Position numbers and translations under genes: made by a program
Notes under the pieces: model-generated
The model's database searches: none
What the model was told of the DNA's origin: nothing
What the model saw: only the letters and a program-made list of their open reading frames with translations
In this document: piece after piece, positions 46,401 to 55,300 of the stretch
Position numbering within the stretch: the first letter of the stretch is position 1
Layout of the letters: each line of letters starts with the position of its first letter
Source: Congeria kusceri
Lineage: Eukaryota; Mollusca; Bivalvia; Myida; Dreissenidae
Assembly (NCBI GenBank): GCA_027627225.1
Contig: CM051029.1
Coordinates: 23,517,851 to 23,581,850 of the forward strand
Reading direction: 5' to 3'
DNA: 64,000 nucleotides

Positions 46401-49400
46401 ACAAACTCCATTTGAGTGCCACTGGCTATGGTCAGTTAGAAACCTACTGAAAGGTGATCGACTTCGCCCTGCTCCTTGGAAGAACTGCGATCGTGCTGAG
46501 TGGAACATGGCATCAGTGGCTGGCAGCTCTGTTTGTCTGAAAATACATATCACCATATCATCATATATCAATGATTTCAAACTTATGACTCCATTTGCAC
46601 TGACTTTAGGCATGGAATCCAAAAATAATGTATAACATATTTTTTAATAAACTTAAAGTCTGTTTATGTTATAATTTATTCGCATCTACTAAAACTTTTT
46701 AACAGGCTTACCGGTATGTAGTCTTCTTGTTACAAGTGTGAGATATATTAAAAACAGTCACATATCCCAAATAATGGTAATACAAATTAAACATTCTATT
46801 AACTTGATGTGAAATAGTATTTAAAGACATTCACATCAATTTCCTTCAATTTCTTTGCAACGACAAATTTTCTTAAAAATTGGCACAGATATGCATCAAT
46901 GTATCCTAAAACTAAAACAGTCTTAAAAAATAGGGGTCACTGGCCTTTTTCCGGAAATATTGAATTTTGAATACGGTACCTGTCGAAGCCTTTATTTCAG
47001 TTTGTATATAAAGCGTTTATATTCAAACAAAGATGGAGATTTTTAAATGCATCTTTTTAAAAATGTTTTGTATGGCAATATACAAGTGCTGTTTAATGAT
47101 AAAACTCACTTTGTCTACAGTTATCATTTAACAAATGACTTTTATTGGACACTTAACGAGGTTAATTATGCAATAAATATGCCTGTGAAAGTAATTTATC
47201 AAATATATGAATATCTTTTGCTCCAAACGACAGATTTGGTTAAAAGTTCCACATAAATACGTCATTGTATACCGAAACTAAAACAGTCTTAAAAAATAGG
47301 GGTCACCGACCTTGTTCCGGAAATATTGGGTTTTAAATACGGTACCTGTCAAAGCCCCCTTTTTCAGTTTGGATTTTTATCAATGTTTTAAGTATATAGT
47401 ATAGGTTTTTTTTCAAACAAGGTTATGGTTATTTCACCTGATATGTTTGTTCATACTTTGTTTGACAATATACAAGTGTATGTTGATAATAAAAACGCTT
47501 TACCTACATTTACTTCTAAAATAATCATTTGACTGGACATTTCAGTGTGTCTAATGGGAACTAATAATGCTTTCTGAAACTTCATTTTTATCAAATGCAT
47601 ATTTTGTTCCAAACGACAGATTTTCTTAATATTTCGCACATACATGCATCAATGTATACTTACACCAAAACATTAATAAAAAGAGTGCATCACCGAACTT
47701 GTTTGCGAAATATTGGATTTTATACAGGGTAGCCTTTTCTGTTTCGTTTTGACATACATAAACAACGTATCAATATAATTGATATATTTAAAGGATCATT
47801 TCTGAACTAATTTGTTTGGAAATACATTGCATAAGTGTGTTTTTGATTATTATATATGCTTTATAAACTGTTACTATTAAAAATATTTATTTTGAATGGA
47901 CAATAGAGATGAAATTAGTATATTGTAACCTATATAGAATACAGAAAAAATGAAGAAAAGGAGAAATTAACCCAATTATTTTCTTTTTGCTGCGAACGTC
48001 TTTAAGTTAAATACACTTTGAATGAAACAACACAGATTGATGGAATTCAGTTTAACAAAGTTTGAAACAATGGCGATCAACATGCATAAACACGAACATG
48101 TACAAAAAACACAGGGTAAGCAACCAGGGCATTGTAAATCGAACACAGACACGTGTGAACAATCCAGGCAAATCTGTTGGAACTAAAATGTTTCCTACAC
48201 ATTAGCTGTGAGGTTGTTTTTGTTAGACTCTAGTGTTGATTTTTTAGTAAATAACATGAGCAGTTTTAGAATAATTTACATTTAGCATCTTATAAACACT
48301 ACACCAAATCTTTCAATAGAGCTTTGAGTTATCGAAAGGAATCCATTTTCCAATTTCCATAGATTAGTAATTATACGTTGACTGTTTTACATAATTAATA
48401 TTTTAAAATATCTCATTAATAACCAGATATTGCCTGGATTCAATTAATCGATGGAAGGTTGGAATCTTCATGGAGGCATGCACACAATGTGTACAAGGGG
48501 AAACAACTGTAACAACCGGCTTACGCAATGTACTCTTTGATTCTAGATTTCTCTCTCGATCTAGTAGAACACAATTAAACACATGCAGCAATATCCATCT
48601 GGGCTTGAATAAGATAAACATTAAAAAAAATGGAGTTCACAGTAACTATTTAGTTGACGCAGTTTTTCTTAATAACCCATGTTTCCAAAGCCAGATACAT
48701 TTTTTATTAGGAAACATTATCCAGGCAAGTAAACATTTATTATGGTATGCGATGATTAAATGTCCAAATATATTGCTCCATTTATTTTGGCAAATTCAAA
48801 ATAGATTCAGCATGCTGAAATGCTATGGGTTATGTCCAAATTGGCAACTCCTTCCCAAACAATAATTATGAAGACTGTTAATCAACGTTTTTGTTAAATT
48901 TGTTTATAATTTTATGATAATTTTAAAGGACCGTATTCACCAACCCATTCACCGACCCATTCACCAACCCATTGGCAGACATAAGAATCAAGAATAGACT
49001 TAGAATCAAGAAAAAATGCTTGTGCGTTTCCCAAATATGCTGGATAACCAAAGGCGGTAATGTCTGTAACAAACCGTTCTAAATAAATATTGCTATAGAG
49101 AGAGTTGGTGGATACAAGTAAGATTCAAATTTACAGCCTTTTTAAAACAGACCATTATCAATAATAGCCTTTATTCTTACATCTTCAGTCTAAGAATGGG
49201 GTTGTTAAATACGGGCCCAGTGGGATGACTTACTGCTTGATAATCTGATTCTGACTGCTGATCTCCACTGTGTCATCCTCCACCAAGATGATCTCTGTGT
49301 GCGGAGCCTGACCAACCTGTAACACACAACTCATTTAAAGCCCCATAATGCTAAACTAATTTGTACTTATTTAATAAAATATACTTTTTAATAGTTTATA

Positions 49401-50810
49401 AGAAATTGGTTGTTTTTGTATCATTACAAGAATTTATATAGGATCTATTTTTAAACACAATAGATTTATTACTTTTTAAAAGCAAGACTTTATTTGGTTT
49501 TTACATAAAGGGTCTTTAAAATATGGACAAAAACTTAAACATTTAACAATGCACATAGAATTAGGCTCGTGTGTTTTTTCTTTCTTTAGGCGAAATTGTA
49601 TTTACTTGTCAGGCACAATGGAAGTTATAACGCAGGAATGAAGCGGAAACAACTGCCAAGAAGTCTGTTTTGAAGAAGACAGCAAACAGTACACCTGCTT
49701 AAAATCCCCTGTCCAACATGAAAATAAAATCACACTTACTGTATGGCCGGGTGCGTATTTTGGAAGTGGTCTGATCACAGACTTCACTTCGGTGTTCATC
49801 AGACTTCTGACGTGCAGCTTGATCATGGACGCCATCTCAATTAGCAACTGACGCTGGGGGATCCTCGGTTCAGCAGCGGGAATTTCTTGACCTACATAAG
49901 AAAGTTATCCAATCAGTCATTATAGGTCAAAGGTCGTTATGATTAATGTATGAACACAGACCAGGGATGTAACGGCATGGTTCCATCTTCACTGGGTACC
50001 ATGGCATCATGATGCCAACTGTTTTTGTTTTTTGCTAAATCTGACTGATTGCCTCTGAATTCCTAAAAAGCCAACACATTTCCATCTAAATAACTAATTA
50101 AGGTATCCAAACTGACCCACAATAACATCCTTACCTTCTGGCGTTAAATGCTGCAAGCTAAGTTCCTGGTTGGTTGGGTTGATGAATTCATCAGCAATCA
50201 TCTTAGTCAGCTTTTTATAGTTTTCTTTTGAGGAAACGCATCCGTACACTTTCTGATAAGGTATTCCATGAATGTCAGACAATTTCACTATAAAGTTGTT
50301 GAGTGTAAATGCGGGTGGATGATAGAACCTGATATCATCCACAATGTCTATTGCATGTGTGATCTCTGGGTGCTTACGAGGTTGTCTGGCAGGCAGGCTA
50401 TCAGGGCCCCTTGGCTTATAGGGTTTTACCAAAGACTTTCCATCCACATATGTTCCCAAGCTGGTGTGATCTCTATACAACGGATCAAGCACAAATTTCT
50501 TTTCGTCCCGACTCAGCACAGACATCCTACTTTGCCGAGAGGGATAAGTTGTCCTGTACACTGACTTACGATGCAAAGATTCTGATGGTGGAGGGGAGAC
50601 CAAACTTGGGACAACACTCGGCGTAGGGGAATGTCGGGTAGTAGTGGCGTCTCTAGATTTGTAATTACCATCGTCATCAAGGTTCAAATCAATAGATTCA
50701 AAGTAGTCATTGAGCTTTGTAGTTCCACCGTGTGTGCTAGGTGCAGGGGTGTCAGGAAGAGGGGGCAATGGCTTTGGTGCCCTTGGACGTCTTAATAACT
50801 GCTTACCCAT
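34283..50810 (-). CDS. Leucine-rich repeat protein, tentatively LRRC63-like, complete, 11 coding exons
   Basis: Coding exons on the minus strand are 50135-50810, 49740-49891, 49234-49316, 46448-46536, 45958-46043, 45069-45152, 42993-43144, 40909-40992, 38219-38363, 37529-37623 and 34283-34481. All junctions are GT/AG and phases join exactly to 614 aa. Residues 1-~150 are Pro/Ser-rich and probably disordered (KPLPPLPDTPAPS). Residues ~150-380 are not recognised. Residues ~375-490 carry about five LRRs (LVYLNLSFNDF, LQILKLRNNPL, LEYLDISYNRI, LRELNMEGNQL). The C-terminus has CDCC and SACSPKC, a possible zinc-binding module. LRR proteins usually act as protein-binding scaffolds; no enzyme motif, signal peptide or membrane helix is seen, so it is probably intracellular. 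The LRRC63 assignment rests on domain order and length and is unverified. Confidence 0.9.
34684..37230. mobile_element. 2.55-kb foldback element with ~440-bp inverted arms
   Basis: The left arm 34684-35124 (caccccctttactctagtaa, agaaaagacaccaagct, taacatgtgacctcactttg, aataaggtctacagc) reappears inverted at 36792-37230 with substitutions and small indels. The interior 35125-36791 has no transposase frame. It lies in the last intron of the LRR gene. Confidence 0.85.
37529..37623 (-). CDS. LRR protein coding exon 10 (residues 518-548)
   Basis: RLADMTLYTIARSELGKSPG, then QLPEAVQRLFA; acceptor ATAACAG, donor GTAGGT. Short, but required by phase: without it exons 9 and 11 do not join in frame. 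Confidence 0.85.
37624..38218. other. LRR gene intron 9, nothing recognised
   Basis: 595 bp of intron; no feature is supported. Confidence 0.5.
38219..38363 (-). CDS. LRR protein coding exon 9 (residues 469-517)
   Basis: QSLRELNMEGNQLPAMPSGA, then LRLDLDRLNVKNNFMHPLFW and HENTHNEPQ; last LRR and cap. Donor GTAACT. Confidence 0.9.
38610..39716. repeat. 55-bp satellite, about 20 copies with higher-order structure
   Basis: The unit ctttgtgaataccgccccag, gcccacctcatccaatgaca, gtaaatgacaaattg is 55 bp. Variant monomers (CCGCAG, CCCCAG with AAAAGACA, CAGCCCCAG, CCCCGGG) recur in the same order every five to six units. It lies in intron 8 of the LRR gene. Confidence 0.95.
39810..39935 (+). mobile_element. 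tRNA-derived SINE copy 1
   Basis: A tRNA-like head, ggtgtcccccttgtgatcgg, is followed by a B-box-like tgagtttgatcactacc and the shared body gagcgttcgaaagatct, then ccaggaaacaggctt. It is similar in layout to 50934-51060. Confidence 0.55.
39936..40339. other. LRR gene intron 8 segment, nothing firm
   Basis: It contains repeated ggaagtc motifs around 40035-40100 (short inverted pieces). No gene is recognised. Confidence 0.4.
40340..40640. mobile_element. Family A element, 3'-truncated (copy 3)
   Basis: It starts aattgtcacatgactgacag and gatatacccccac, continues through the first monomers and stops near 40640. A short inverted pair, agccgatcaatta and taatcggct, lies directly after it (40637-40722). 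Confidence 0.65.
40909..40992 (-). CDS. LRR protein coding exon 8 (residues 441-468)
   Basis: RLFTMEHLEYLDISYNRITF, then IQNEIAQL; an LRR unit. Donor GTAAGT. Confidence 0.9.
40993..41816. other. LRR gene intron 7 segment, nothing recognised
   Basis: AT-rich intron without supported features. Confidence 0.5.
41817..42866. mobile_element. Complete family B element, ~1.05 kb
   Basis: 5' aagaactgtcagaggacagc then gcgctcgactattc; 3' cacctattcttcgaatagtc then gagctaa. GCTCGACTATTC and GAATAGTCGAGC are exact 12-bp inverses. About five ~163-bp monomers (ggggcataactctgtcaaaa and aatgttgcccctgac). Open frames here are by-products. Confidence 0.8.
42993..43144 (-). CDS. LRR protein coding exon 7 (residues 391-440)
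   Basis: MFPAAVLDINQLQILKLRNN, PLTDLPADIHRLKNLRTLVV and SFCMIQSLPI; two consecutive LRRs. Donor GTATGA. Confidence 0.93.
43575..44908. repeat. Two-monomer satellite, 31 bp and 25 bp
   Basis: The core taatacccctagattactcc then accaata is repeated about 50 times. A long form carries an extra six bases (atatga). Forms occur in blocks: long, short, long, a long run of short, three long, then short. It lies in intron 6 of the LRR gene. Confidence 0.97.
45069..45152 (-). CDS. LRR protein coding exon 6 (residues 363-390)
   Basis: AHFISELPDISPLMRNLVYL, then NLSFNDFT; donor GTGAGT. First clear LRR motif (LVYLNLSFNDF). Confidence 0.9.
45448..45957 (-). repeat. Tandem copies of LRR exon-5 end plus splice donor (58-60 bp unit)
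   Basis: About eight units of the last ~50 exon bases (gtctagaatggcaat side) and the donor. On the sense strand the donors read GTACGTGT, GTATGTGT or GTACTTGT. The most distal copy (about 45453) has lost its GT. Units are 57-61 bp, so adding one would shift frame as well as meet a stop. Confidence 0.9.
45958..46043 (-). CDS. LRR protein coding exon 5 (residues 334-362), end tandemly repeated downstream
   Basis: SQEDGMISPSEIAILDSLIQ, then GGKALSLK and donor GTACGT. The correct frame is fixed by the neighbouring exons. The longer open frame LARRWYDI over the same bases is out of phase. Continuing past this donor reads VRVLPF then TAG, so only the first donor preserves the protein. Confidence 0.85.
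46448..46536 (-). CDS. LRR protein coding exon 4 (residues 304-333)
   Basis: QTELPATDAMFHSARSQFFQ, then GAGRSRSPF; acceptor TTTTCAG, donor GTAGGT. Phase joins exon 5 through a Thr codon. Confidence 0.85.
46850..47950. repeat. Diverged tandem repeat, period ~370-385 bp
   Basis: The module catcaatgtatcctaaaact, aaacagtcttaaaaaatagg, ggtcac and ccggaaatattg starts at about 46893, 47262 and 47648. Similarity falls in the third copy. It lies in intron 3 of the LRR gene and is non-coding. Confidence 0.75.
47951..49233. other. LRR gene intron 3 segment, nothing recognised
   Basis: A 131-residue open frame at 48470-48865 has no domain or biased composition and is probably chance. A small ttcaccaaccca repeat is at 48937-48973. 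Confidence 0.45.
49234..49316 (-). CDS. LRR protein coding exon 3 (residues 277-303)
   Basis: VGQAPHTEIILVEDDTVEIS, then SQNQIIK and two bases of the next Gln; acceptor TTACAG, donor GTAAGT. Phase agrees on both sides. Confidence 0.85.
49740..49891 (-). CDS. LRR protein coding exon 2 (residues 226-276)
   Basis: QEIPAAEPRIPQRQLLIEMA, then MIKLHVRSLMNTEVKSVIRP and KYAPGHT, then donor GTAAGT. No recognised domain. Confidence 0.88.
50135..50810 (-). CDS. LRR protein coding exon 1 (residues 1-225)
   Basis: Start MGKQLLRRPRAPKPLPPLPD. A pyrimidine tract and acceptor (TTTCTGTTGCAG) lie 6 bp before the ATG, so a non-coding first exon should exist upstream. It ends HLTPE-G at donor GTAAGG. Confidence 0.92.
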
Positions 50811-52168
50811 TCTGGCTGCAACAGAAATATCCTATAACATTATAAAAGTCTGTTATATTCATAATATATAAAACTGCTAATTTTCTGCTTACCCATTTAG
50901 AAATAACCTATTTTTTACAGTTATAAGTGTAATTGCTACTGTGTCGGAGTGTGTCCGCCTAGCGATTGGGAAGTCGTAAGTTTGATCCTTACTAAGGGAG
51001 CGTTTGAATGATCTTTCTCACAAGACATAAAGTACTGGTTCTACCAAGGAAATAGCCTCAGAAAGTCTTAATTAGCCTCAGGCTTTTGATATAATTGAGC
51101 CTACAAGTAATAATAATAGGTCTGAACTAATGTGCACTGGAATGGGGTTTAACAAGTTCATTGCAATAATCTTCTTGTCCACAAGCAAAAGTAAGTAACT
51201 TGTACAAACAAAAATATAGTTTTTATTCCAGGCCTTTCTGATACATTTTTGATTAATAATCAAACCCAAAATATCATTTTGTGAAGTTGAACTTTCCAAA
51301 AATATAATTAAAATGAGGCTTTGAATATTTTACTCATATATAGATATGTATTAGTTGACTTCTTTATATTTTTATTCAATATTTACTCATTTAAAATGGT
51401 TAACATATGAGCACATGCTTTGAGTGAAAATGCATTTTTTTTTTATCACTTGTGCGATATAAACCACGGAATTCAATTTAATTGATATAAGCTTTATATC
51501 ACCATTCATTTTTTTTTCATTATATAAATAAATATGAACAAAGATTGTGACGAGTTTGTGATATCATTTTCATATGAGTGACACGACTTGACCATTATTT
51601 GTAGAATGACCACATATCGGAACAATTTACTAGTCAGGCAGTAAAATTACCCATGTCAGACATGTCGGGCACAGGATTTCCAAACCCCTAAACATGTATA
51701 AAAATAAGGTGAAAACATGCTTCTAACGGTGTAATATTAAAACTAATTTGTATATTTTATTTAATCAAGTTTGAAAAGCCAAACATTCAAATACAATTCC
51801 CCACTTCAACAGGTTCAAATTGTTTGACTCCATACCAGGTTGTGTGACACTTAGTCTTTGTTGCCTGAATACAAGTTCATTGGGATGTTAATGATTGTTT
51901 ACAGTAATTTTTAAGCCCTGTCGACTTCCATCCAATGTCAGGGCTATCTTTAAAAAAAAAGAAGTAAATTTACTCTAAAATGAACACTATTCAAAGATCT
52001 ATCAATATGTTAATATATCTCTGCATTATTTCATTAAAGTTGTCAGCCATTTTGAAGCTGTCACCATAACAAAATAATCAATGGATGAAAGCGCTTAATT
52101 TTCTTCATGATTGCTCTACAGACAACAAATTCAATCGTTTGTAGGATCAGACTGGTTTGCAATCAAAA
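50811..52168. promoter_or_regulatory. Divergent spacer between the LRR gene and AGMAT
   Basis: The two start codons are 1358 bp apart and point away from each other, so both promoters, or a shared one, should lie here together with the untranslated first exon of the LRR gene. No CpG-rich core or TATA box is obvious, and a SINE occupies 50934-51060. Position is the only evidence. Confidence 0.45.
50934..51060 (+). mobile_element. tRNA-derived SINE copy 2
   Basis: The head gtgtcggagtgtgtccgcct plus agcgattgggaagtcgtaag is followed by the B-box-like tttgatccttac and the body gagcgtttgaatgatct, then ccaaggaaatagcct. Two copies in the window share head and body, as expected for a SINE family. Confidence 0.6.
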
Positions 52169-52346
52169 ATGTCTTCCGGTGTGTGCAGACAGATAATTAA
52201 TGGCGTTAAAAATGCTTTCGGAACGAGATATTTTTCACTTTCGTCAGTTCAAATGAAATACAATGAACCATTGTCGGGTCACGATATGCCGCGAGCAGGT
52301 GGCATTGCTTCCATGATGCGGTTGCCAGTACAAAATACGACTGAAG
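52169..52346 (+). CDS. AGMAT: AGMAT coding exon 1 (residues 1-59)
   Basis: ATG at 52169; ends MMRLPVQNTTE-G at donor GTTAGC. Carries the predicted targeting sequence and the family's EPLSGxDMPRxGGIASMMRLP segment. Confidence 0.92.
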
Positions 52347-55300
52347 GTTAGCAGGTGCAAATTGATAACCAGTCTATTCCTTGGTTACATATGAATAAAT
52401 TCACTAATTTTGACATCTTAAGGTTAGAAACCAGTAAATCAAATTCCCATTGGGTCAGTCCGGGTCACATTGTAAAATAAAAAATCGCCAGGCCTAGTTC
52501 GCCACTTTGGTAATCCTCCAGTTTAGGTGCGTAAATTATTTTATTATTTATATCATAGCAACGGATTTACTAACCCTAGGGACACAGGAGGATAGCTTTG
52601 ACCCTCCCAACAGGGCAGTTAGGCTCAGAAAGCACCGGCTATGTTGTAAATAATTTACGCACCTAAACTGGAGGATTACCATCTTATTTCAGATGTTGCG
52701 AACTTGTTCTCTTTGGACAGATGATTAGCTCTACTTTCTGTTGTGTTGTAGCGTTTACATACAAATGTACTAACTCCTAGATTTAAGACAATTGAGTCAA
52801 TAACAAACACAAGCGTGCTGTTTCTAGGACGTTTATTCTACTACTGATAAGCATGTGGCTAGTGCCGGGTAATGGTCAATCTCGCATGCGCAATGAGATA
52901 GCCATAGATATACTACACCTCCCTTCTTTAACGATGAAAGTATTAAAATCTCAAATAATTATCAAACGTTCATAACTTGCATGTATCAACATTCCAATTT
53001 ATTAATTGTCAAAATTAATAATAATAACTAAATAATATCCAAATATCACGCATGCGATCAATAACTGCTTCAATTCAATATACATTCATGCTAAGATAAT
53101 ATGTTCTGAGTGCATTAACAATTAACTTTCTTCAATCAAGCGCTTGGGTTTTGTCACCACTCTCCCAGACCGTGTTGTATGCGGGTCAGTGATGTTTAGG
53201 AGGGGCAGGTCAAATTGGTTGTGGTTACCGAAGGGGTCATTAGGAGGCTCCTGAGGGGAAGTGTTGTGAAATGGATTCGCATAGAAATCAACAGAGCCAG
53301 GTGTTTTTTCATTGGTTTTCATGAGAAGGGGTCTGTTGCGTCTGTACAAGGTACCACTGTTTGTTTGCACGGTGTATGACCTATGGTTGTGCTTGTTTAT
53401 GACTTTTGCTGGTATTCATTTACCATTGTGTTGTAATCGAACAGAATCGTTGACTTGAAGTTCCGGTAATGACCTTGTGTTGCGGTCAAAATATCGTTTC
53501 TGGCTTTGTTTGGCTTCATTCATTTTGTTTTGCACAGTAAGTCTATTTATAGTTGTTGGTAGTAGGAGGGATTTTGAAATTGGGACGACAGATTTTCTTC
53601 TTCGGCCCATTAGTACCTGTGAAGGGGTGAATCCACACTCGAACGGGGTGTTTTTATATTCCAACAGGAATATGTATTGGTCCTGACGGGTATCACGGGC
53701 TTTCGCAAGAATTTTCTAAGCAATAGATACTCCCTTTTCTGCAAGGCCATTAGTTAAAGGGTGCAATGGGGAGGAGGTTTCGTGTTTGAATCCCCACTCA
53801 CGCGCAAACTGAGCTTACTCGGCGGAGGAGTATTGCGGTCCATTCAAAGTATTGCATATCCCGTTGCGAGACATATGCTGTTTTAATTTGTGAATGACTG
53901 TTCACGCTAACGTGTCAGGCAAGTGATCTATTTCGAAAAATCAGCTGTAATAATCTATCGTCAGCAGATAATTCTTTCCTTCGAAATGAAATATGTCTGT
54001 CCCTAATTTTTGATAGGGCCTTTCCGGGAACTGCTTGGGATGAGCGCGTTTCTGGCAAACAATTTAAAATGGTCTGTTTCAGTTTTTGTGCGTAATTATG
54101 CGTTTGACCTCTAGAAATGCCTCTGCTTGCTGTTTATCCCATAAAAATTCTGTCATTTTTCAAGAGGCACCTAAGGGGGGACGTGACCTGAGCTAAATTT
54201 GGTGCAAATTTGGCCAAGTAATTAACCATGCCTAGGAAGGTTTCGAGCTTCGCGCGGCTGTCTCGGGTTTCAAGATTGACTATGTCCTCAATTTTGCGCT
54301 GGTCTGGTTTTATGCCTTTGTCACTTATTACATGACCAAAGAAAGGCACTTCTGTGACTCCTATGGTGCACTTATCGGGGTTAAATCGGATGCCCTTTTC
54401 TCGTGCGTGCAGCATTAATTTTGAAAGGTTCGAATCGTGCTCCTCACGGTTTCGACTGTAGCACAGAATGTCATCAACAATGGCAGTTATGCCTGGCAGA
54501 CCTTGAAATATCTCATCAACTTTCATCATAAGTAGGTCACTAGACGCAGAGATATTAAATGGAAGTCTCAGCCAGCGATAACGCCCAAACGCTGTACTGC
54601 ACGTTGTCAAGTTCCTCAAGCTTAACACTCCAGTAAGCATGTGTGATATCCAGTATACTGAATACTGTCGCACCGTTTAACTTGGAAGTTATGTCATCAA
54701 ACGTCTGCATAGCACAGTGCCGCCTCTTAATGGCGGCATTAAGAGCTTTCGGGTCAAGGCAAATCCTGAGATTTCCTGTTTTAGGCTTTTCTACGACTAC
54801 GATCAAATTTACCCAGTCATTGGTTTTCGGTCACTTTCGCGATTATTTGGTCATTGACCATTCTGTCAAGCTCAGATTTAAGTCGTAACCTAAGTGCTTC
54901 CGGTATGCGACACGGAGGGTTGACCGTGGGAATAGCATTCTTTTTGACATGCAATTTACATTCCCCAGGGATTAGACCAATACCCTGAAATAAGTCCTGA
55001 TTTTCTTTAAGAACTGTCTGTTTGGTTAAACCTGGTGTTTTCGCTGGTGTGCTAGATGTCGGCCTGTTGACAGAGTATGTGAGCGAAACAAGGCCAAGAT
55101 CAAGACACGATTGCAAGCCAATTAACGGGCTGGTGTTGCTGTTAACGATGTGGAACAATGTGCTAATTGTCTGGTCATTATGGCAGCAGGCTAGCGTAAC
55201 GGTGCCAATAACAGGTAGCATTTCCCCAGTGTAGGAGGTTAACCTATGCTTAGGGGGCTCCAACGGGTGACTAACTTTGAGTTTCGCAAACTGGGACTTT

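Noticed and set aside
48470..48865. 131-aa plus-strand ORF in LRR intron 3
   Set aside because: No domain, no splice context, composition like surrounding AT-rich intron.
39810..51060. Functional tRNA genes
   Set aside because: The B-box-like segments at 39840 and 50980 lack a foldable acceptor stem and share a downstream body, so SINE is the better reading.
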